A stretch of DNA of 6,400 nt from Desulfobacterales bacterium (GTDB lineage: Bacteria > Desulfobacterota > Desulfobacteria > Desulfobacterales > BuS5). The translations under genes were made by a program, and so were the position numbers. Of the stretch, positions 1 to 5,263 are shown piece after piece (position 1 is the stretch's first letter; each line of letters starts with the position of its first letter). The stretch covers positions 1 through 6,400 of the forward strand of contig JAERRQ010000026.1 of the NCBI GenBank assembly GCA_016735355.1. The letters are read 5' to 3'. The notes below the pieces were generated by a model. It was not told where the DNA came from. It was given only the letters and a program-made list of their open reading frames with translations, and did no database searches.

Positions 1-248
1 AATATGAAAGAGGGGTTGTTTGCCCTCCCACAAATATGATAGTAAAAATTTACTCTGTCTGTGATGTAAGTCTTGACTATTTACTCCGGGATGAAGCTAA
101 TGCGGCCATTAATAAAATCAAAAGCCAAAAACTTTTAAAACATATTGAAGAAATTGAGAAATTACCGGAAAAAGATTAACTCATTCTAACAAATTTATTG
201 GATGCTTATATAAAGAAACATAAATTTGAACAGTTAGCGCAAAGCTGA
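1..248 (+). pseudogene. XRE/Cro-family transcriptional regulator, C-terminal part, interrupted by a stop
   Basis: The gene enters from outside the window; the reading frame starts at base 3 with YERG. This is the end of a helix-turn-helix domain of XRE/Cro type: the segment continues through CPPTNMIVKI to VSLDYLLRDE, which is the usual closing helix of such repressors ('...VSLDYLL'). A charged C-terminal helix follows (LLKHIEEIEKLPEKD), and then TAA at 177-179. Reading through this stop in the same frame gives LILTNLLDAYIKKHKFEQLA and a natural TGA at 246-248. That matches the pattern these proteins normally show after 'LPEKD', so a CAA-to-TAA change is likely. The DNA-binding part would lie upstream and may still be made; what is lost is the last roughly 23 residues, a helix probably used for multimer contacts. 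A relation to the downstream toxin-antitoxin pair is possible but unproven. Recognition rests on sequence pattern only. Confidence 0.72.
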
Positions 249-254
249 CAAATT

Positions 255-265
255 TTTACTGTAAA
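255..265. promoter_or_regulatory. Short palindrome just before the antitoxin Shine-Dalgarno; possible operator
   Basis: TTTAC-T-GTAAA is a perfect 5+5 palindrome centred on base 260. It ends three bases before the AAGGAG ribosome-binding site (268-273) of the antitoxin gene. Type II toxin-antitoxin operons are normally repressed by their own antitoxin at a palindrome near the start, so the position fits. The sequence is short and AT-rich and could occur by chance. Confidence 0.25.
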
Positions 266-281
266 TTAAGGAGCAAATATC

Positions 282-470
282 ATGCAAGCCGAAAACATAA
301 AACAGGAAGCACACCGTCTTTTAGAAAAATTGCCTGACAAAGCTACATGGGATGATTTGATGTACCAAATCTATGTGCGTCAGACAATTGAAGCAGGTAT
401 AAAAGACAGTAATGAAGGACGGACGGTTGATGTTAAAGAAGTGCGCAAAAGATTTGGGCTTACAAAATGA
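282..470 (+). CDS. Putative type II antitoxin (62 aa), partner of the RelE/ParE toxin
   Basis: This small acidic/basic protein lies directly upstream of a RelE/ParE toxin and overlaps it by four bases (ATGA at 467-470), the usual antitoxin-first coupled arrangement. The start is well supported: AAGGAG at 268-273, eight bases before ATG. The N-terminal half (residues 1-35, with LLEKLPDKATWDDLMYQIYV) is predicted helical. It is followed by the conserved-looking tail EGRTVDVKEVRKRFGL, which resembles the ends of short antitoxin-like proteins often found next to RelE/ParE toxins. I do not see a clear ribbon-helix-helix, Phd/YefM or XRE signature, so the DNA-binding fold is not assigned. The role, to bind and neutralise the 93-aa toxin and probably repress the operon, is inferred from the neighbour and the overlap. 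Confidence 0.8.
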   Translation: MQAENIKQEAHRLLEKLPDKATWDDLMYQIYVRQTIEAGIKDSNEGRTVDVKEVRKRFGLTK

Positions 471-748
471 GAGTTCACTGGACAGAAAACGCCATCGGAC
501 ATCTTGTCAATATTTATGAATATATTGCGATCAATTCTCCCACCTATGGCAGACGTATGGTTGACAGGATTACCCGGCGTTCAGAGCAAATTGCAGAACA
601 GCCGCTCTCTGGAAGAAAAGTGCCGGAATATGATGCCGAAGACATCCGGGAGCTGATAGAAAAGCCCTACCGGATTATTTACCAAATAAAGCCAAATCAA
701 ATCGATGTTTTGGCGGTTATTCACGGGGCAAGGCTATTTGCCGGATAA
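467..748 (+). CDS. Type II toxin of the RelE/ParE superfamily (93 aa)
   Basis: The length, basic character and layout match RelE/ParE toxins. The start is MRVHWTENAIGHL, where a hydrophobic strand leads into a helix. The helical middle contains IYEYIAINSPTYGRRMVDRI. The stretch QPLSGRKVPEY is the typical 'P..GR.vpe' turn, followed by IRELIEKPYRIIYQI ('iREl....yRiiY'), and the protein ends with the strand DVLAVIHGARLF, the usual 'v..v.hgaR' close. Members either cut mRNA in the ribosome (RelE type) or poison DNA gyrase (ParE type); the AVIHGARLF ending and the spacing look more ParE-like, but the target cannot be decided here. The start codon overlaps the antitoxin stop, so translation is probably coupled. 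The protein is full length and unbroken, which suggests a working module within otherwise decaying DNA. Confidence 0.9.
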   Translation: MRVHWTENAIGHLVNIYEYIAINSPTYGRRMVDRITRRSEQIAEQPLSGRKVPEYDAEDIRELIEKPYRIIYQIKPNQIDVLAVIHGARLFAG

Positions 749-755
749 ATTTTAA

Positions 756-770
756 AAGCGGTAGCCGCTT
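756..770 (+). terminator. Hairpin after the toxin gene, possible weak terminator
   Basis: AAGCGG-TAG-CCGCTT forms a perfect 6-bp stem with a 3-base loop beginning seven bases after the toxin stop codon. The following bases (GTCTATT) are only mildly T-rich, so this may be a weak intrinsic terminator or simply an RNA-stabilising hairpin. Confidence 0.35.
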
Positions 771-917
771 GTCTATTCAAATGCTCTGCCTGTCATGCTG
801 CCGACATCTTTTTAAACTGAAGTTTCACCAAAATCAAAGCATAATTATCATGCAACCATGCGTAGCAGCACATCAATAAAGTATTTTTTCAAGGATTTGG
901 GGACGTCCATTGGAATA

Positions 918-1948
918 TTATTTAATTTGTTCCGACAATTTTAATCCGGCTTCTACGGCTGATTTTCGCCCTCGCATAGCTGATTGGCTTATAGTAGGCT
1001 GAGCTAAATTGAGTTTTTTGGCCAGTTCTACGGTCGTCATCCCTAATTCCCGCGTCCCCCAATAACAAAGTAAATCCCTTGCTTTAACGGTCTGCTTGTA
1101 TTTACCACGAGCTAAAACATCTCCCGGCCTAATGTTCAGCAAAAGAGCCACCTGATTAACCAGCCAGTCAAAATTATATCCTTTGGTTTTAATCTTGTAC
1201 TTGCGTTTAAAATTCTCCCGAGATTCTTTTAATACCTTTTCGACAAAATCTCCATCACCCAGGATACGCTCATCACCCTTTAGGCGAGCAGCATTCTTTC
1301 GTAATAATTTAACGGCTGACCAACCACCAGCGCTACGAATCAAAGCACCTCCTGTCAAATCAGGTCTTCGTCCATCAGCAATGCCCTTTTTGATATGCTC
1401 ACGGTAACGCCGCCGGGCAATTGAAACTTTGCTGCCATAAAACTTAAGGCTGTAATTCGTATCCTGCCAGTCATGCTTGTTTTTGCCTATCAGCGCACTA
1501 TGACCGCAATAAGGGTACTTATCCAATTTCTTTAAATCTGATACGAGTTTCGCTCTAAGGGGATTCAGGTGAATGTAGCGCACCAACTCTAATAAATATT
1601 GATTATCCTGACACAAAATTGATTTATAACGATTTTGGAATAGCTGACCATGTCGTCAGTGACTATGGTTAAAACTGACTGCATATCCGGTCAAAAGCCG
1701 CCGCATTACTGTGGCTATCGGCGCTACTCCGGTTCGTAACAACAAATGCAGGTGGTTAGGTATTAAAGCCCATGCAAAACAATGGGTTTTAGTTTTGATT
1801 AAAATAAGGCCAAGTCTTTTTAAAAAATTATTACGGTCGTTATCATTATAAAATATCTTTCTACGTTCGATCCCTCGTAGTATTATATGATGTAAAGCCC
1901 CGGGAATGTAAAGCCCCGGGGGGCGTCTATGCGAACTTTTCTTAGCAT
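918..1948 (-). pseudogene. REP-associated Y1 (HUH) transposase with DnaA-like C-terminus, frameshifted and stop-interrupted
   Basis: Read on the minus strand from ATG at 1948-1946, the restored product is 337 aa. It begins MLRKVRIDAPG and continues ALHHIILRGIERRKIF, the typical N-terminus of IS200-like/RAYT transposases. The HUH motif is H60-L-H62 (in ALIPNHLHLLL) and the probable nucleophile is Y119 in LVRYIHLNP. Residues about 255-325 (VALLLNIRPGDVLARG, then ARDLLCYWGTRELGMT and a following helix-turn-helix) resemble DnaA domain IV. Such enzymes nick and rejoin single-stranded DNA at REP-type palindromes. Two lesions inactivate it. The first is a 16-base tandem duplication (1890-1904 copied at 1906-1920) with one apparent extra G in the adjacent run, giving 17 surplus bases that shift the frame after residue 11. 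The second is TGA at 1658-1656 in place of an expected Arg codon (SH*RHGQLFQNRYKS). The length minus 17 is an exact multiple of three. The downstream 231 codons remain open. Confidence 0.9.
1890..1920. repeat. 16-base-period tandem duplication inside the transposase relic
   Basis: Two identical 15-base copies (ATGTAAAGCCCCGGG, at 1890-1904 and 1906-1920) lie 16 bases apart. Only one copy is needed to encode the family's normal 'APGALHH' sequence on the minus strand, so the second is a later slippage duplication that broke the gene. Confidence 0.85.
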
Positions 1949-2058
1949 AAAAATTTTATAGCTTAATCTTACCCGGTTATCAATCAATCTTTCAAAGAGT
2001 CCCTTCTGTCCTATGGTACTATTTTTTATCAGCCTCGTACAATTAAAGATATCATTTC

Positions 2059-2127
2059 TGGTTCCCATGCTCCAGCATGGGAATGCATATCATAGGCCTG
2101 GTTCCCACGCCGGAGCATGGGAACCAG
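2059..2127. repeat. Pair of related REP-type palindromes
   Basis: The first palindrome has perfect 10-bp arms, TTCCCATGCT (2062-2071) and AGCATGGGAA (2074-2083), with a two-base centre. The second, 2098-2127, has outer arms CTGGTTCCCA and TGGGAACCAG that pair fully, with a mismatch further in (C2108/A2117). Both share the head CTGGTTCCCA and the core GCATGGGAA; 14 bases separate the hairpins. This wording (GGTTCCCA.GC..AGC.TGGGAA) resembles a palindromic repeat that I recall as common in several proteobacterial and cyanobacterial genomes, which I cannot verify here. The pair sits about 110 bases upstream of the start codon of the dead REP-type transposase and 37 bases before the sigma-54 promoter. 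Confidence 0.8.
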
Positions 2128-2164
2128 AGAAGAGCCAATATTTGTTTCTAACATGCCCCTGGCG

Positions 2165-2180
2165 TGGCACGCTTGTTGCT
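2165..2180 (+). promoter_or_regulatory. Sigma-54 (RpoN) -24/-12 promoter of the pilC-pilS operon
   Basis: TGGCACGCTTGTTGCT matches the RpoN consensus TGGCACG-N4-TTGC(A/T) at every fixed position, with the GG (2166-2167) and GC (2178-2179) elements exactly 12 bases apart. Transcription should begin near base 2191, giving a leader of about 70 bases before the pilC ATG. Sigma-54 promoters need an ATP-driven enhancer-binding activator. For type IV pili that activator is usually PilR, the partner of the PilS kinase, whose likely homologue lies in this same operon. Confidence 0.85.
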
Positions 2181-2246
2181 TTTAAAATTTGCAATAAACC
2201 TAAACCTGATCGTATCAAAAATAAAAACTCAAAAGCTCTATTTTCC

Positions 2247-2252
2247 AGGGGG
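2247..2252 (+). promoter_or_regulatory. Ribosome-binding site deciding the pilC start
   Basis: AGGGGG lies nine bases before ATG 2262. The same frame is open back to ATG 2013, but that extension runs through the REP-type palindromes and the sigma-54 promoter, and its peptide is unrelated to PilC. This site therefore fixes the start at 2262. Confidence 0.85.
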
Positions 2253-2261
2253 AAAAATATT

Positions 2262-3470
2262 ATGCCTGTTTATCTTTGGGAAGGTAAAGATAAAAGAAAT
2301 GAAATCCAGAAAGGGGAGATGGAGGCTGCTAATGAAGACGCTATCCGGGCTAACCTGCACAGACTCAAGATAAAACCCTCAAAAATTAAACAAAAGCCAA
2401 AAGATCTTTTTGAAAATATTTCTTTTTTCCAACCGAGCGTCACAATCAAAGACGTTATCCTTTTTTGCAGGCAATTCTCCACAATGATAGATGCGGGGCT
2501 TCCAATAATTCAGTGTCTGGACATACTTTATGGTCAGCAGGAAAATGCCACGTTTAAAAAAATTCTGAAAAAAATAAAAGTAGCTGTAGAAGGTGGAGCC
2601 ACACTTGCTGAAGCGTTAAAAAAATATCCAAAACAGTTCGATGATCTTTTTGTCAACATGATTGCCGCCGGTGAAGCAGGCGGTATCCTGGACATAATTC
2701 TTCAGCGCCTTTCCGCCTACATGGAAAAAGCCGCCAAACTCAAAGCCAAGGTAAAAGGCGCCATGATGTACCCTATTATAACAATGATAATAGCCGTAGT
2801 CGTTGTAGCGGTGATCATGGTATTTGTTATACCGGTTTTTCAGAGTATGTTCAACGATATGGGCGGATCGCTTCCGGCGCCGACTTTAATCGTTGTGGCG
2901 ATGAGTGATTTTGTCAGGCATAATATTGGATATATAATCGGCGCAATTGTTATTTTCATATTTGCCTACAAAAGATTTTATAAAACCGAAAAAGGAAGGG
3001 CTATCCTTGATGACCTTTTTCTTAAATTGCCCATGTTCGGCATATTGATCAGGAAAGTAGCCGTAGCCAAATTTACACGTACAATGGGGACCATGCTATC
3101 AAGTGGAGTCTCTATTCTGGATGCTCTCGATATTGTGGCCAAAACAGCGGGCAACGTAACCGTTGAAAAGGCAATTTATAACGTCAAAGCAGGAATTTCA
3201 CAAGGTCAGACCATGTCTGCTCCTCTGGCTGAAAGCGGAGTTTTTCCGGCTATGGTATGCCAGATGATTTCGGTTGGAGAATCAACAGGAGCTCTTGATT
3301 CCATGTTGACAAAAATAGCAGACTTTTATGATGAAGAAGTTGATCAGGCCGTAGAAAACCTGACTTCCATGATTGAGCCGTTTATGCTGGTTTTTCTAGG
3401 TGTCGTAATCGGAGGCCTGGTCATTGCCATGTATCTTCCTATCTTCACCATGGCATCGGCGGTCGCATAA
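2262..3470 (+). CDS. pilC: Type IV pilus inner-membrane platform protein PilC (GspF/T2SF family)
   Basis: The 402-aa product has the normal length and layout of PilC/GspF. It acts in the inner membrane as the rotor-like platform that couples the PilB/PilT ATPases to pilin insertion and removal. The N-terminus MPVYLWEGKD is the usual 'y.w.g.d..G....G...A.....a...L' opening (residues 1-36). It is followed by two T2SF repeats: residues about 66-190 (starting FCRQFSTMIDAGLP, with AAGEAGGILD at 135-144) and about 270-392 (starting FTRTMGTMLSSGV, with SVGESTGALD at 337-346). Membrane segments are near 170-193, 222-238 and 373-394. The start is chosen by AGGGGG at 2247-2252 and by homology. The gene is read from the sigma-54 promoter at 2165-2180 and is followed after 33 bases by the PilS-like kinase. 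The pilB and pilT genes often found just upstream are absent; a transposase relic and palindromes stand there. Confidence 0.95.
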   Translation: MPVYLWEGKDKRNEIQKGEMEAANEDAIRANLHRLKIKPSKIKQKPKDLFENISFFQPSVTIKDVILFCRQFSTMIDAGLPIIQCLDILYGQQENATFKKILKKIKVAVEGGATLAEALKKYPKQFDDLFVNMIAAGEAGGILDIILQRLSAYMEKAAKLKAKVKGAMMYPIITMIIAVVVVAVIMVFVIPVFQSMFNDMGGSLPAPTLIVVAMSDFVRHNIGYIIGAIVIFIFAYKRFYKTEKGRAILDDLFLKLPMFGILIRKVAVAKFTRTMGTMLSSGVSILDALDIVAKTAGNVTVEKAIYNVKAGISQGQTMSAPLAESGVFPAMVCQMISVGESTGALDSMLTKIADFYDEEVDQAVENLTSMIEPFMLVFLGVVIGGLVIAMYLPIFTMASAVA

Positions 3471-3473
3471 TTA

Positions 3474-3503
3474 ATTGTGAATTGAGAATTCATAATTCAC
3501 AAT
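3474..3503. repeat. Palindrome with 10-bp arms filling the pilC-pilS gap
   Basis: Perfect arms ATTGTGAATT (3474-3483) and AATTCACAAT (3494-3503) enclose a 10-base loop, GAGAATTCAT, that itself contains GAATTC. The element starts three bases after the pilC stop and ends on the base before the pilS ATG. It leaves no purine-rich ribosome-binding site for pilS. It looks like an inserted dispersed-type repeat rather than an intrinsic terminator, since no T-run follows. Confidence 0.8.
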
Positions 3504-4877
3504 ATGAATAGGCAATTGATAAAGTCAGAAAGCAGCCTTAACCATAAGCTTAAACTGCTTATGCTTATACGGCTGGTTTTCACCACGCTCCTGTTAGGGG
3601 CTACTATATGTCTACAAATTGAAAAAAACAGTTCGCTTGTAGATAAGCCTCTTTTGTTTCTTTACGGACTTACAGGAGGAATTTTTTTTCTCTCTTTCTG
3701 CTACACTCTTATCCTTTACCATATAAAACGGGAACTGCTGTTTGCATATTGGCAAATCATATTCGATACATTTATCATTACCTTGATAGTATATATTACC
3801 GGATGTTACTCAAGCAGTTTTGTGTTTTTCTATCTTGTTGTAATTATATATTCAAGTATGCTCCTTTTTAAACGGGGGAGTATGATAATGGCAGCTATGT
3901 GCAGTATTCAATATGGTGTTATGATAGACCTTGAATACTATGGCATACTGAAGCCCTTTATAATAGAAGAGACTCTTTTGGCCGCCAATCATGACTGGAG
4001 CCATGTTTTGTACAAGATAGTATTTACCATGGGAGCCTGTTTTGCAGTTGCCTACCTGAGCAGCATCCTCTCGGAACAGGCCAAAAATACTAAAAATCAA
4101 CTTGTGGCCATGGAGGATCATGTCAAGAGGGTTGACAAAATGGCGGCAGTTGGAGAAATGGCGGCCGGTCTGGCGCACGAACTTAAAAACCCCCTCGCTT
4201 CTCTTACGGGCTCAATCCAGTTGCTAAGAGAGGATGCACAATTCAATTCATATCACGATAAACTTATACAGATATTTTTACGTGAAGCAGCCAGGTTAAA
4301 CGATCTGGTCAATAATTTTCTTATGTATGCAAAACCTCCTTCCAGGGGACAGGCCAAAGCAACTGAAGTACGCAAGGAGCTGGCTGATACAATAAGACTT
4401 TTTGAAAAAGATAATCTTTGTAAAGAACGAATAAGGATTATAAACAACCTGAACGAAGATATATGGACTGAAATAGATCCTGTTCATCTTCGCCAGATAC
4501 TTTTGAACCTGCTCTTGAATGCGGCTGAATCTATTGAGGATACCGGCATGATAAACATAAAAATATCCAACACCTCAGGTCATAATGTAGCTTTAGAGAT
4601 TTTCGATACCGGTTGCGGTATGACCGCTGATACGATTCAATCTATCTTTGATCCATTCTTTACGACAAAGCAAAAAGGAACCGGCCTTGGCTTATCAATT
4701 GTTCATAATATACTTGAAGCCTATGGCAATCGTATAGATGTCAAAAGCACTATCAACAAAGGAACGACATTCATAGTGCATCTTAAAAAAATCGATCCGG
4801 AAAAAATCGATCCGCTCTTACTACAAATGGAATACTCCAAAGTATACACAGACTTACCCTCTTTGGCGCACGGTTGA
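3504..4877 (+). CDS. pilS: PilS-like membrane sensor histidine kinase
   Basis: This 457-aa kinase has a hydrophobic N-terminal half with about six membrane segments (roughly residues 17-37, 50-72, 83-100, 104-122, 126-142, 170-189), the usual PilS anchor. A short helical linker leads to the HisKA domain with phospho-accepting H225 in GLAHELKNPLASL. The ATPase domain carries the N box NLLLNAAES (335-343), G1 FDTGCGM (367-373), the F box DPFFTTK (383-389) and G2 GTGLGLSI (392-399), so all catalytic motifs are intact. PilS classically phosphorylates the sigma-54 activator PilR to control pilin and pilus genes. The linker between membrane and kinase parts is too short for the PAS domain found in many PilS proteins. 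The position after pilC and the sigma-54 promoter support the name, but a generic NtrB-class kinase is possible. There is no Shine-Dalgarno: the palindrome 3474-3503 abuts the ATG. TGA at 3483-3485 blocks any earlier start; M20 (base 3561) is the next option. Confidence 0.82.
   Translation: MNRQLIKSESSLNHKLKLLMLIRLVFTTLLLGATICLQIEKNSSLVDKPLLFLYGLTGGIFFLSFCYTLILYHIKRELLFAYWQIIFDTFIITLIVYITGCYSSSFVFFYLVVIIYSSMLLFKRGSMIMAAMCSIQYGVMIDLEYYGILKPFIIEETLLAANHDWSHVLYKIVFTMGACFAVAYLSSILSEQAKNTKNQLVAMEDHVKRVDKMAAVGEMAAGLAHELKNPLASLTGSIQLLREDAQFNSYHDKLIQIFLREAARLNDLVNNFLMYAKPPSRGQAKATEVRKELADTIRLFEKDNLCKERIRIINNLNEDIWTEIDPVHLRQILLNLLLNAAESIEDTGMINIKISNTSGHNVALEIFDTGCGMTADTIQSIFDPFFTTKQKGTGLGLSIVHNILEAYGNRIDVKSTINKGTTFIVHLKKIDPEKIDPLLLQMEYSKVYTDLPSLAHG
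4786..4815 (+). repeat. 15-base in-frame tandem duplication at the 3' end of the kinase gene
   Basis: AAAAAATCGATCCGG (4786-4800) is followed at once by AAAAAATCGATCCGC, a copy differing at its last base. It encodes the repeated peptide KIDPEKIDP just after the ATPase domain, in a tail that should tolerate small duplications. Confidence 0.85.
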
Positions 4878-5263
4878 GTTATTGTTAAAGATAACCTGGC
4901 AAAATAAAAAATCAATCGGTGTTTTTGGTTTAAGCTCCCGTTTGTTCGGCCCCCCACAGGAACATGGGCACAACTTAAAAACATAAAATCTGTCCTTGAC
5001 ATCGGGTACGGGGTACAATACAAAAAAGTTACAAAAATTAGTATGGGATTCCTTTCTCAGGCTGCCCTGAAGAGTCGATACATAAAAATAAATATATGTA
5101 ACGCCCTTTCAGGGCTGATTAATCGAATGATTTTTTCATATTGCACCCCTCGGGTACGCTTTAATGGAAAAAATGAATCCAACTTCAAGTAAACAATGAA
5201 AAGAAATAAAAATTATAGGCAAAAACTTCCAATTAATAATTTCGGAATTACGGGAGAGAGATA
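4878..5263 (+). other. Gene-free stretch with small hairpins; leader of the TPR gene
   Basis: No credible gene lies in these 386 bases, and the expected pilR is absent. They hold GTTAT/ATAAC (4878-4882/4891-4895) right after the kinase stop, a near-duplicate GGGTAC/GGGGTAC (5004-5017), the hairpin TCAGG-CTGC-CCTGA (5057-5070), the inverted repeat TACATA/TATGTA (5079-5084/5095-5100) and the hairpin GCCCT-TTC-AGGGC (5103-5115). None has the T-run of a strong terminator. A short antisense frame crossing 4721-5023 shows no protein-like conservation pattern. Confidence 0.6.
4996..5024 (+). promoter_or_regulatory. Possible sigma-70-type promoter for the TPR gene
   Basis: TTGACA (4996-5001) is a perfect -35 box. 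After 17 bases comes TACAAA (5019-5024), which matches four of six -10 positions. This would give a leader of roughly 230 bases. In AT-rich intergenic DNA such matches can be chance, and the TCGGGTAC core recurs at 5148-5155, which hints that part of this may be repeat sequence instead. Confidence 0.35.

Noticed and set aside
901..908. GGACGTCC palindrome next to the transposase 3' end as a transposon terminus
   Set aside because: No matching copy is visible on the other side of the gene, so an element boundary cannot be supported.
1883..2068. 61-aa minus-strand reading frame
   Set aside because: Only its final part contains the true transposase start (MLRKVRIDAP); the upstream half is antisense repeat DNA and the end is frameshifted by the duplication.
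2059..2127. CRISPR-like repeat-spacer-repeat
   Set aside because: There are only two imperfect, strongly palindromic copies with a 14-base gap, and no cas genes; REP-type palindromes explain it better.
3474..3503. CRP/FNR-type operator or intrinsic terminator
   Set aside because: The TGTGA and TCACA half-sites are 16 bases apart rather than 6, and no T-run follows the stem.
3852..4178. 108-aa minus-strand reading frame inside the kinase gene
   Set aside because: It is antisense to a well-supported coding region with intact kinase motifs.
4721..5023. 100-aa minus-strand reading frame
   Set aside because: It overlaps the kinase 3' end antisense, lacks a convincing ribosome-binding site and shows no recognisable domain.
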